Assembly: GCA_016715765.1 (NCBI GenBank)
Contig: JADJZJ010000032.1
Coordinates: 1 to 52,302, forward strand
Direction of reading: 5' to 3'
Length of the DNA stretch: 52,302 nucleotides
DNA from: Opitutaceae bacterium
GTDB taxonomy: Bacteria; Verrucomicrobiota; Verrucomicrobiia; Opitutales; Opitutaceae
Part shown: piece after piece, positions 9,886 to 17,362 of the stretch
Layout of the letters: every line of letters begins with the position of its first letter
Position numbering within the stretch: position 1 is the stretch's first letter
Made by a program: the position numbers and the translations under genes
Notes under the pieces: generated by a model
What the model was told of the DNA's origin: nothing
The model's input: the letters and a program-made list of their open reading frames with translations, nothing else
Database searches by the model: none

Positions 9886-10431
9886 TCAACGGCGCAAGCC
9901 TGCGCGAAGGCGGACGGCCTCGGCAAATTTTTCCGGCTGCTCCGGCGACACCACCAGGCGGTGATCCGGCCAGGTCAAAACCACGGTGCGGCCGGGATAG
10001 GTTGCCAGCACCTCGAACTTCCCCAGGGCCTCGCTGCGAAAATTGCCGGTGATGGCGCCCGCCCCGTCATTGCCCCAGGTCTTGCGCGCCCCCGTCAGGG
10101 CGTTGGGGACAAATTCGGCGCGCTCCAGGCCGGCGAGGGCAAAGCGGTTGATCCGTCCCAGCCGCACCACTTGCAACTCGCCCGGCGCCAGCCGGTAGCC
10201 GCGTACCCAGGCGTGCAGCACGATCGGGATCACCACGGCAAAGCCGACGCACGGCGCGAGGACCATCGGCCAGAACTGGCGCGGCGGCGCGTGCATTTCC
10301 CGCGCAAGGAAAACGTTGAACACGACGAATCCGGCAATCACCGCGAAGCTGAACCCGGTGAGCACCCTCACCCTGGTCCCGGCCGGAGCGGCGAAGAACT
10401 CGGGCTCCTCATCCTGTAACGTCCGGGGCAT
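9886..10431 (-). CDS. Membrane protein with PH-like domain
   Basis: 181 residues. Two TM helices (about 24-44, VLTGFSFAVIAGFVVFNVFL; about 55-74, MVLAPCVGFAVVIPIVLHAW) are followed by a roughly 100-residue beta-rich domain with the pattern of a bacterial PH domain: GYRLAPGELQVVRLGRINRFAL ... VLTWPDHRLVVSPEQPEKFAEAV. The soluble part should face the cytoplasm. It lies 8 nt behind the DUF1737 gene and 4 nt before the ribbon-helix-helix gene. The function is unknown; the context with SPFH suggests a membrane-organisation role. The family call is from pattern only. Confidence 0.65.
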   Translation of the reverse strand: MPRTLQDEEPEFFAAPAGTRVRVLTGFSFAVIAGFVVFNVFLAREMHAPPRQFWPMVLAPCVGFAVVIPIVLHAWVRGYRLAPGELQVVRLGRINRFALAGLERAEFVPNALTGARKTWGNDGAGAITGNFRSEALGKFEVLATYPGRTVVLTWPDHRLVVSPEQPEKFAEAVRLRAGLRR

Positions 10432-10439
10432 GGCGGGAA

Positions 10440-10637
10440 TCAGCGCGACCTGACCATCGCCTGGAATAGGCAGGGCGTCTTGAAGGGCTTGGTCTCGCCG
10501 ATGCAGACGCCGCCCTGCGGTTCCCAGCCGGCGGCGATCTGCTCGTTCACGGCATCCGCCAGCTTCTCGGCCGCGGCCTCGAATTGTGAGCCCAGCAGGC
10601 CGGTGGGGGCCTTGATGACGATTACCTTGTATTGCAT
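10440..10637 (-). CDS. DUF1737-like small protein
   Basis: 65 residues. It begins MQYKVIVIKAP (ATG at 10637) and carries ADAVNEQIAAGWEPQGGVCI, the core pattern of DUF1737, which occurs as a single small domain of unknown function. The sequence predicts a beta-alpha-beta-beta plan. It lies between the SPFH gene (148 nt upstream, with a GTAG palindrome in the gap) and the PH-like gene (8 nt downstream). A longer upstream in-frame reading is excluded because it runs through the repeat. Confidence 0.7.
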   Translation of the reverse strand: MQYKVIVIKAPTGLLGSQFEAAAEKLADAVNEQIAAGWEPQGGVCIGETKPFKTPCLFQAMVRSR

Positions 10638-10713
10638 GGTCTTGGCGCCGGGAGGCGCGTATCGAGTGTTTTCTGAATCTGTGACAACGCCGTGGGCGGG
10701 CCCGTCCGGCCTG

Positions 10714-10757
10714 CCCTCCGTAGGCCCGGCGAAGGAGGGAGGCCGGGCGCTACCCAC
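10714..10757. repeat. GTAGGCCCGGC palindrome within the SPFH operon
   Basis: GTAGGCCCGGCGAAGGAGGG then AGGCCGGGCGCTAC. The arms GGCCCGGC/GCCGGGC(G) and the GTAG...CTAC ends match the design of the other intergenic elements. It lies between the SPFH and DUF1737 genes. Confidence 0.6.
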
Positions 10758-10785
10758 GGAAAATCACTGCTGTGGGCAATTCTCA

Positions 10786-11685
10786 TTAATTGTAGAGGGT
10801 GCCGGTGTTGATGACCGGGTGGGCCTCGGATTCGCCGCAGAGCACGACGAGGAGGTTGGAAACCATCGCGGCCTTCCGCTCGTTGTCGAGGGAGACGACG
10901 TTCTTGGCGGAGAGCTCGTTGAGGGCCATCTCCACCATGCTCACGGCGCCGTGGACGATTTTCTTGCGGGCGGCGATCACGGCCTCGGCCTGCTGGCGGC
11001 GCAGCATGGCCTGGGCGATCTCCGGCGCGTACGCGAGGTGCGTGAGCCGCGCCTCCTCCACCTGCACGCCGGCGCGGTCGAGGCGCTCCTGCAGCTCCTT
11101 GGTCAGGGCCGCCGAGACCTCGTCGCTGCCGCCGCGGAGGGTCAGCTCGTTCGTCTCCCCGTCGCCGTCATCGTAGGCATAGGCGGTGGTGACGTGCCGG
11201 AGCGCGGACTCGCTTTGGATGCGGACGTAGGTCTCGTAGTTGTCGACATCGAAGACGGCTTGCGCGGTGTCGCGGACGCGCCACACGACCACCGCGGCGA
11301 TCTCGATGGGGTTGCCGCGCTTGTCGTTCACCTTGAGCTTGTCGCCGTTGAGGTTGCGGGCGCGCAGGGAGATCTTGAGCTTCTTGTTGAAGGGATTGGT
11401 GAAGAAGAAACCGCTGTCGCGCACCGTGCCGCGGTAGCTGCCGAAGAGGATCAGCACGGCGCCCTCGTTGGGCTGCAGGGTGAAGAAGCCGCCGAACAGG
11501 CAGATGATGGCGGGCACCAGCACCAGGATGGAGGCGACCTTGAGCAGCGGAACGCGCACGCCCACGAGCATCAGGATCGAGACCACGATCACGATGAGGA
11601 GGATTGGCAGGATCAGCCAGCCGCTCAGTGACGACGCGGAGCGCTCACGGCTGACGGCATGGGTGACGGAGGATTGGGTATTCAT
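10786..11685 (-). CDS. SPFH/band 7 domain membrane protein
   Basis: 299 residues. Two TM helices near 22-42 and 48-68 are followed by an SPFH domain (about 70-235) opening with FTLQPNEGAVLILFGSYRGTVRDSGFFFTNPF, then a helical region with AMLRRQQAEAVIAARKKIVHGAV typical of stomatin/flotillin-like scaffolds. Such proteins oligomerise and organise membrane microdomains. The ATG at 11685 lies 15 nt from a 30-bp perfect palindrome. It is first in an apparent operon with DUF1737, PH-like and ribbon-helix-helix genes. Partners and cargo are unknown. Confidence 0.85.
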   Translation of the reverse strand: MNTQSSVTHAVSRERSASSLSGWLILPILLIVIVVSILMLVGVRVPLLKVASILVLVPAIICLFGGFFTLQPNEGAVLILFGSYRGTVRDSGFFFTNPFNKKLKISLRARNLNGDKLKVNDKRGNPIEIAAVVVWRVRDTAQAVFDVDNYETYVRIQSESALRHVTTAYAYDDGDGETNELTLRGGSDEVSAALTKELQERLDRAGVQVEEARLTHLAYAPEIAQAMLRRQQAEAVIAARKKIVHGAVSMVEMALNELSAKNVVSLDNERKAAMVSNLLVVLCGESEAHPVINTGTLYN

Positions 11686-11700
11686 GTTGAGAGGTGAATG

Positions 11701-11736
11701 AGATAGCTAAGTGATATCACTTAGCTATCTTGTCAA
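11701..11736 (-). promoter_or_regulatory. SPFH operon promoter with 30-bp perfect palindrome
   Basis: AGATAGCTAAGTGAT (11701-11715) is followed directly by its exact reverse complement (11716-11730). A consensus TTGACA lies on the minus strand at 11736-11731, touching the palindrome, so the palindrome covers the spacer and -10 zone. No canonical -10 can be read with certainty. This layout suits an operator for a repressor; the ribbon-helix-helix protein at the end of the operon is the obvious candidate. Confidence 0.7.
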
Positions 11737-11798
11737 GTGCCAACTGTGCATGGGGTGAGAGCGGGCTTGTTCGCGAGGCATCGGGGCCGTGCCCTTAC

Positions 11799-11860
11799 TG
11801 TAGGAGCGGCTTTATGCCGCGATGTGGCGCTCACGGTCGCGGCGTAAAGCCGCTCCTACA
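11799..11860. repeat. REP-like 62-nt hairpin, copy 5
   Basis: Same stem as copy 1 with loop GTGGCGCTCACG. It lies between the divergent SPFH promoter and the SWIB terminator. The remainder of 11737-12009 shows no gene. Confidence 0.8.
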
Positions 11861-12009
11861 GCCCAGCCAAACCGTCGCATGCAAGGGTGTGTTTTCTAGT
11901 CCCACCCGCGCCCGCAAGCGGGCTGCCTACCGCTGCGGCATCCGGGCTAATTAACACACCCAAGCTCGCTCCCACCCCAACCGGTCGTTGCACCCCGCGA
12001 TCCGGGCAC

Positions 12010-12040
12010 AAAAAAACCGCCGGGCGTTGGCCCGGCGGTT
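12010..12040 (-). terminator. Rho-independent terminator of the SWIB gene
   Basis: A perfect 11-bp stem, AACCGCCGGGC / GCCCGGCGGTT, with a 4-nt loop. On the minus strand it is followed by a run of seven T. It lies 23 nt past the stop codon of the SWIB gene. Confidence 0.9.
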
Positions 12041-12062
12041 TGAGGAAATACGGGAAAGACGA

Positions 12063-12332
12063 TTACTTGACGTGACCCGAGACGAGCTTGGTCATCTCAA
12101 ACATGCTCACGGACTTCTTGCCGTTGAACACGGGCTTCAGCTTGTCGTCGGCATTGATCTGGGTCCGGACCTTCTTGTCCTGGAGGCCGTTCTTCTTGAT
12201 GTAGGCCCAGAGCTTCTTGGTGAGCTCCGTGCGGGGGAGCGGGGTCGCACCAACAACCGCGGCGAGCGTGGCGTCGGGAGTGACCGGTTTCATGAATGCA
12301 GCGTTCGGTTTACGAGCGGATTTTTTTGCCAT
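12063..12332 (-). CDS. SWIB/MDM2 domain protein
   Basis: 89 residues. A basic N-terminus (MAKKSARKP) leads into a SWIB domain over about 25-88: PLPRTELTKKLWAYIKKNGLQDKKVRTQINADDKLKPVF ... SMFEMTKLVSGHVK. In eukaryotes this fold belongs to SWI/SNF complexes. In bacteria it is largely confined to Chlamydiae, Verrucomicrobia and relatives, where a role in chromatin or DNA topology is suspected but not settled. It is transcribed alone with a strong terminator. A -10-like TATAAA lies at 12379-12374 on the minus strand without a good -35. The gene supports the Verrucomicrobiota assignment. Confidence 0.9.
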   Translation of the reverse strand: MAKKSARKPNAAFMKPVTPDATLAAVVGATPLPRTELTKKLWAYIKKNGLQDKKVRTQINADDKLKPVFNGKKSVSMFEMTKLVSGHVK

Positions 12333-12438
12333 ATTGATTTTTTGTTTGGGTGCCTTCGGGTGAAAGCAACGCCTTTATAGAGGGAGATTGCCCTGTTTGC
12401 CTAGGAGAATCTTCCGGTTTTCAGAGGGAAAAGCCCAT

Positions 12439-14325
12439 TCAGGCCCGGTCATCCACCTGTACAAACTGCCGGTAAAGCGCCGCGTAATGTCCGCCCAGGG
12501 CCACCAATTCGGGGTGAGTGCCGCGCTCGATGATGCGGCCCTGGTCGAGCACGAGCACGCAATCGGCGTGGCGGATCGTGCTCAGCCGGTGCGCCACGAT
12601 GAAGCTGGTGCGGCCGCGCAGCAGCTCGAGCAGCGCCTGCTGGAGCCGCGCCTCCGTAAGGGCGTCGATCGAGCTGGTGGCCTCGTCGAGGATCACCAGC
12701 CGGGGATCCGCCAGCAGCGCCCGGGTGAAGCAGATGAGCTGGCGCTGGCCCACGGAGAGTCCGGCGCCGCGCTCGCCCACCTCGGTCAGCAGCCCCTGCG
12801 GCAGCGCCTCGAGCAGGTCGAGGCAGTCGAGCCGCCGCGCGGCCTCGCGGATTTCCTCGTCGGTCGCGTCGGGCCGGCTCTGGCGGATGTTGTCGAACAC
12901 CGTGCCGGTGAAGAGGAAGTTCTGCTGCTGCACCATGCCCATCTGCCGGTGCAGCGAATGGCTGGTGATGGTCCGCACCTCGCGGCCGTCGAGGTACAGC
13001 GCCCCCGCCGTCGGCAGGTAGAACTTGGCCACGAGGTTGATGATGGAGCTCTTGCCGCTGCCGGTGTGGCCGACGAGGGCGATGGTCTGGCCGGGCCCGG
13101 CCGTGAAGTCGACCCCGTGCAGCACGGGGCGGGCGGGATCGTAGCCGAAGGTGACGCCGCGGAATTCCACGCGCATGCCCGGGGCGTTCGGCACCGCGGG
13201 CCGGGCGGTGCCGCCCGTCCCGGCCGTCCCCGGGGAGCGCGGGTCGGGGAGGTCGGTCGCCGCGGGATCGTCCTCCCAGTCCGGCTGCACGTCGATGAGG
13301 CGGAAGACGCGCTCCGCGCCCGCCATGGCGATGAGCGCCTGGTTGTACTGGTTGCCCAGCGTGGCGATGGGCGAGAAGAACAGGTTGGCGAGGAAGAAGA
13401 ACTGGATGAGCTCGGCCATCGTCATCGCCTCGTGGAACGTCCGCCAGCCGCCGACCATGAGGAGGATCGCCACGAAGAACTGGCTGTTGAGCTCCAGCAG
13501 GGGCACGAGGATCGCGGAGGTGCGGGCCAGGGCGATGTTGAAACGGGAGTGGTCGTAGAGCAGCCGGCGGAACAGGCCGGCGTTGGTCTGCTGCCGCACG
13601 AAGCCCTGCGTGACGCGGATGCCGCTGACCGATTCCGCGAGCGTGGCGGTCACGCGGCTGAAACTCTCGGTCGCGGCGCGCGACTCGCGGCTCAGGCGCA
13701 CGCGGAAGTGGCGGTTCACGCCCCACAGGATCGGCGCCATCGCGACGACCACGAGGAACAGCACCCAGTCGCACCACGCCATCACCGCGGCGGCGAAAAT
13801 CATCTGGCCGCCCTGGATGACGCTGACGAACATCACGTCCTGGATGCCGACGCGCAGCGACTCCACGTCGCTCGTCACGCGGCCGATGATGCGCCCGAGC
13901 TTCATGCGGTGGAAGAAGCTCATCGGCTGCCGCTGCACCTTCGCAAAGATCTCCGCGCGCAGCCCGCTCACCACGGTCTCGCCGATCTCCAGTGCGAACC
14001 GCTGCCGGAAATGGAACATGCCGTCCGTGATCACCGCCAGGACCGCATAGCCGGCCAGGCCCCAGAGCAGCAGCGTGGGATCGTGCCGGGCGATGGGTCC
14101 GCTGATGATCAGGCCGACCAGCCAGGTCAGGGCGGGGAGCTGCGCCGAGCGCATGACCGAGAGGCCGACCAGCCAGGCCAGCTTGCGCTTGACCGGCTTC
14201 GTGTAGGTGAAGAGGCGGCGGATCAGGCCCCACTCCAGCGGCTTGAACTGCTCCTCCTCCTCGTCGTCGCCGGGGCGGTTGACGAGCGTGAGGCTGTGGC
14301 GGCTGGCGGACTTGGCCGTTTTCAT
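12439..14325 (-). CDS. ABC exporter half-transporter, consensus-site subunit
   Basis: 628 residues: a six-helix TMD (about 45-345) fused to a nucleotide-binding domain (about 385-620). Walker A is GHTGSGKS (419-426), Walker B LVILDE with catalytic Glu548, and the H-loop is His579. The signature is LSVGQ (523-527), one residue off the usual LSGGQ. A Pro/Gly-rich linker (about 357-383) joins the halves. The ATG at 14325 overlaps the partner's stop by 4 nt. With that partner it should form a heterodimeric drug or lipid exporter of the LmrCD/TM287-288 type. The N-terminus is acidic (GDDEEEE). The substrate is unknown. Confidence 0.9.
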   Translation of the reverse strand: MKTAKSASRHSLTLVNRPGDDEEEEQFKPLEWGLIRRLFTYTKPVKRKLAWLVGLSVMRSAQLPALTWLVGLIISGPIARHDPTLLLWGLAGYAVLAVITDGMFHFRQRFALEIGETVVSGLRAEIFAKVQRQPMSFFHRMKLGRIIGRVTSDVESLRVGIQDVMFVSVIQGGQMIFAAAVMAWCDWVLFLVVVAMAPILWGVNRHFRVRLSRESRAATESFSRVTATLAESVSGIRVTQGFVRQQTNAGLFRRLLYDHSRFNIALARTSAILVPLLELNSQFFVAILLMVGGWRTFHEAMTMAELIQFFFLANLFFSPIATLGNQYNQALIAMAGAERVFRLIDVQPDWEDDPAATDLPDPRSPGTAGTGGTARPAVPNAPGMRVEFRGVTFGYDPARPVLHGVDFTAGPGQTIALVGHTGSGKSSIINLVAKFYLPTAGALYLDGREVRTITSHSLHRQMGMVQQQNFLFTGTVFDNIRQSRPDATDEEIREAARRLDCLDLLEALPQGLLTEVGERGAGLSVGQRQLICFTRALLADPRLVILDEATSSIDALTEARLQQALLELLRGRTSFIVAHRLSTIRHADCVLVLDQGRIIERGTHPELVALGGHYAALYRQFVQVDDRA

Positions 14326-16202
14326 GGCGCGGTCTCCCTTCCGGCCGGCGGCGCCTGGAGGCCGCGGCTGTCCACCAGCTGGAGGTTGGCGACGCGCAGG
14401 TAGGGTCCGGGCACGCGCATCAGCTCCTCGTGCGTGCCGCGCTGCACGATGCGGCCGTCCTCCATGACGATGATGAAATCGGCGCGGCGCAGCGTGCTCA
14501 GCCGGTGGGCCACGATGAACGTCGTGCGGCCGGCGATGGCGCGGTCGAGCGCCTCGAAGATCTCGTGCTCGGTCTCGCTGTCGATGGCGGCCGTGGGATC
14601 GTCCAGCAGCAGGATGGCCGGCTCCAGCAGCACCGCGCGCGCGATGGCGAGCCGCTGGCGCTGTCCGCCCGAGAGGCTGTTGCCGCTCTCGCCGAGCACG
14701 GTGTCGTAGCCCTGCGGCAGCGCCATGATGAAGTCGTGCGCCGCCGCAATCTTGGCCGCCGCCGTGATCTGCGCGGGGGTGGCCTCGGGGTGGCCGAAGG
14801 CGATGTTGGCGCCGATGGTGTTGGAGAAGAGAAAGCTTTCCTGGAACACGAGCCCGATGTTGCGGCGCAGGTCGTCCAGGTGCAGCCGGCGCGCGTCCAG
14901 GCCGTCGATGAGCAGGCAGCCGGCCGTGGGATCGAAGAAGCGCGGGATCAGGCTCATCAGCGCGCTCTTGCCCGAGCCGGTGGCCCCGAGGATCGCCACG
15001 CACTGGCCGGGCTTCACCTCGAGGTTGAGGTCGCGCAGCACGGGCTCGGCCCCGGGTCCGGTGTAGGTGAAGGAGACGTGGTCGAAACGCACGGCGCCCT
15101 GCAGGCGCGGACGCCGCACGGCATTGGGCGCGCTCGTCACATCAATCGGCGCATCCAGGATTTCAAAGACGCGGCGCGCGCCGATCAGGGACTGCTGCAC
15201 GCTGTTCACCAGGCCGGCCACGCTGTTCACCTGGCCGGAAAACTGTTCCAGCAGGCCGGCGAAGACGATCAGGCCGGTGCCCAGCGGCAACTGGCCCTGC
15301 ATCACCTGCCAGCCGCCGTAGCCGAGGAGGATGAGCATGTTGATGCGCGTGAGCAGGCCCACCACCGGCGAGAACAGGCTGACGCGCCAGAAGATGCTCT
15401 GCTGCTGCGCGACCACGGCCTGGTTGGCCGCGTCGAACTTCGCCCGGTCCTCCGCCTCGCGGCCGAAACCCTTCGTGACCGCGATACCCTGGATGCTTTC
15501 GGCCAGCGCCTGCACCATCTTTTCAAACAGGGTGCGGTTGTGCGCGTAGTCCGGCTGGATCTTCCGCGAAAACCACATGGACATCATCGCGAGCAGCGGC
15601 GTCGTCGCCAGGCAGGCCAGCGTCAGGCCCGGGCTGAGGCTCACCATGTAGGTCACGTAGACCGTGAGGGAGATCACCATGATCACGCTCTGGATCAGCA
15701 CCTGGTCCACGAACATGCGGACCGACTGCACGTCGCCGGTCACGCGCGTGATGATGGAGCCGGTGGTGTTGGCGTCGTAAAACCGGAAGCTCAGCCGCTG
15801 CAGCTTGTCGTAGACCTCGGCCCGCAGGTCCACGACCAGCTTTTGCTGGACGAGCATGTTGATCGAAACCGCGTAGGTGTAGTTCAGGATCGCGCGGCTC
15901 AGGGCGAGCACGAGGATCATGCCGGCCAGCCCGGCCAGCACCTGCAGCGGCGGCCAGCCTTCCGGCGGCAGCAGGTGCAGGGGGTTGGCGCCGAGCGGGA
16001 CGTGTTCGACCTGGTGCCGGATGTAGTCGATGCCGAGCCCGGTGAAGCTCAGGCCCGCGATGCCCATCGTCAGCAGCACCAGCTGGACCCCCAGGACCGC
16101 GACACAGTGCAGGCGGTACCGCCAGGCCAGCCCGAACATGCGCCGCACGAGCTCCCCGTTGGAGGGAGCCGCCGCAACGGGGGCAGGCACGGATGTGGAC
16201 AT
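14322..16202 (-). CDS. ABC exporter half-transporter, degenerate-site subunit
   Basis: 626 residues with the same TMD-NBD plan. Walker A GATGSGKS (406-413), signature LSGGQ (510-514), H-loop His566. The Walker B segment reads ILLLDD, with Asp535 where the catalytic Glu should be. In heterodimeric exporters the subunit with Asp or another residue here forms the degenerate ATP site, together with the altered signature of its partner; that fits the LSVGQ of the next gene. It is first in a two-gene operon with an ATGA overlap. The ATG at 16202 (MSTSVPAP) is preferred to a GTG 12 nt upstream. The substrate is unknown. Confidence 0.9.
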   Translation of the reverse strand: MSTSVPAPVAAAPSNGELVRRMFGLAWRYRLHCVAVLGVQLVLLTMGIAGLSFTGLGIDYIRHQVEHVPLGANPLHLLPPEGWPPLQVLAGLAGMILVLALSRAILNYTYAVSINMLVQQKLVVDLRAEVYDKLQRLSFRFYDANTTGSIITRVTGDVQSVRMFVDQVLIQSVIMVISLTVYVTYMVSLSPGLTLACLATTPLLAMMSMWFSRKIQPDYAHNRTLFEKMVQALAESIQGIAVTKGFGREAEDRAKFDAANQAVVAQQQSIFWRVSLFSPVVGLLTRINMLILLGYGGWQVMQGQLPLGTGLIVFAGLLEQFSGQVNSVAGLVNSVQQSLIGARRVFEILDAPIDVTSAPNAVRRPRLQGAVRFDHVSFTYTGPGAEPVLRDLNLEVKPGQCVAILGATGSGKSALMSLIPRFFDPTAGCLLIDGLDARRLHLDDLRRNIGLVFQESFLFSNTIGANIAFGHPEATPAQITAAAKIAAAHDFIMALPQGYDTVLGESGNSLSGGQRQRLAIARAVLLEPAILLLDDPTAAIDSETEHEIFEALDRAIAGRTTFIVAHRLSTLRRADFIIVMEDGRIVQRGTHEELMRVPGPYLRVANLQLVDSRGLQAPPAGRETAP

Positions 16203-16569
16203 GCGAAAGACCACGTTAAATCCCTGTCACCCAAACACACGTATTTTTTTCAGCGCCAGCGGCGCCGAAAACCGCGGATGGCGGCCTCGCGGTGCTCTGA
16301 CCGCGCAATTGCCGAGGGACAGGATAGCGGCGGTTGTGTGGCTTCCCCGGGGCCCCCCCCCCGCCGGCCCGCCCCCCCCCACCCGGAACGAACGACATAC
16401 GGGGCTGCACAGCGCCGCCGCCGGACCACCCATTGAAACACACGCTTCCGGTTGGTGCGGTCCGGAAGATGGTAACGAGCCCGCCCCATCCCGTCCCCAC
16501 CCCCCCCCTTGAGAGCTTGTTGCTCGGATTTTGGTCTTTTCGCATGCAGCATAACGGGCTCATGCGCAC

Positions 16570-16600
16570 TTGCGCCACATAAACTCCTGATGTGGCGCAA
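16570..16600. promoter_or_regulatory. Perfect inverted repeat in the divergent control region
   Basis: TTGCGCCACAT and its exact reverse complement ATGTGGCGCAA flank a 9-nt spacer. No T-run follows, so an operator or RNA hairpin is more likely than a terminator. It sits 74 nt before the TetR -35 box. Confidence 0.55.
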
Positions 16601-16673
16601 ATGTTTACTTACCCAGCCCGTCCTGGCGACCGGGATGAAACCAGACCAGCAGTGCGCAGGGCGGAAACCGGAC

Positions 16674-16712
16674 TTGACATTAGGAAACTTTAAATACTAT
16701 TTGAGTTTCCTA
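16674..16712 (+). promoter_or_regulatory. TetR operon promoter with operator-like inverted repeat
   Basis: A consensus -35 TTGACA lies at 16674-16679 and a -10-like TACTAT at 16695-16700 (15-nt spacing). The inverted repeat TAGGAAACT (16681-16689) ... AGTTTCCTA (16704-16712) spans the spacer and -10. This suits autorepression by the TetR protein whose ATG follows at 16721. Confidence 0.7.
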
Positions 16713-16720
16713 AGACTTCC

Positions 16721-17362
16721 ATGCCGCGCGCCACCTCCAAATCCGTCCCGACCGATTCCGCCGTCCGCGAACGCGTGCTGACCGCCGCCCGGGCGCATTT
16801 CTTCACCTACGGCTACACCGCCCTGCTCATGGACGAGCTCGCGGCCGAACTGGGCATGAGCAAGAAGACGCTCTACGTGCATTTCCCGAGCAAGGATGCA
16901 CTGGTGGGCGAGATCCTCCGCGGGTTCGTGGCCGAGGTGCGCGGCGCGGCGGACGCGCTTTTCGCCGACGCCTCGCTCAGCTTCACGGTCAAGCTCCGCC
17001 GCTTCAGCGAGGCCATGACCCAGCGCTTCCTGCGGATGAACCCGCACATCTTCCGCGACCTGCAACGCTCCGCCCCGCACATCTACCGCCAGATCGAGGA
17101 GCTGCGGCACAAGAACATCCCGCACATCTTCGGCCAGCTGATGCGGCAGGGCCAGGCGGCCGGCATGGTCCGCGCCGACGTGGACCCGGACTTCGCGATC
17201 GAATTCTGGCGGCCCGCCGTGCAGAGCCTCATGCACCCCGACACGCTCGAGCGGCTTAAGCTGAGCCCCGATCGGATGTTTGCCCAGGCCATTGATCTCT
17301 TTTTCGGCGGACTCCTCTCCCCCGCCGGCCGCAAAGACTATGAAAAACACCTCGCACCCTGA
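16721..17362 (+). CDS. TetR/AcrR family regulator
   Basis: 213 residues. The N-terminal helix-turn-helix (about 14-60) is typical: VRERVLTAARAHFFTYGYTALLMDELAAELGMSKKTLYVHFPSKDALV. The C-terminal ligand-binding part resembles efflux-controlling TetR proteins. It is the first gene of the pump operon and overlaps the adaptor gene by 23 nt. It should repress its own operon through the inverted repeat at 16681-16712, with release by a pump substrate. This is inference from context and family. Confidence 0.9.
   Translation: MPRATSKSVPTDSAVRERVLTAARAHFFTYGYTALLMDELAAELGMSKKTLYVHFPSKDALVGEILRGFVAEVRGAADALFADASLSFTVKLRRFSEAMTQRFLRMNPHIFRDLQRSAPHIYRQIEELRHKNIPHIFGQLMRQGQAAGMVRADVDPDFAIEFWRPAVQSLMHPDTLERLKLSPDRMFAQAIDLFFGGLLSPAGRKDYEKHLAP

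Larger units (their letters stand above)
16203..16720. other. Divergent intergenic region with poly-C tracts
   Basis: 518 nt between the divergent ABC exporter and TetR operons, with no gene. Three homopolymeric C runs are present: 16353-16362 (10), 16372-16380 (9) and 16500-16508 (9). A perfect 11-bp inverted repeat lies at 16570-16600 and the TetR promoter at 16674-16712. The exporter promoter should lie near 16210-16300 but is not evident. Confidence 0.65.

Noticed and set aside
12388..16436. Long plus-strand frames opposite the two ABC exporter genes
   Set aside because: They have shadow-type composition (His/Asp/Glu/Arg-rich). The minus-strand genes carry all ABC motifs.
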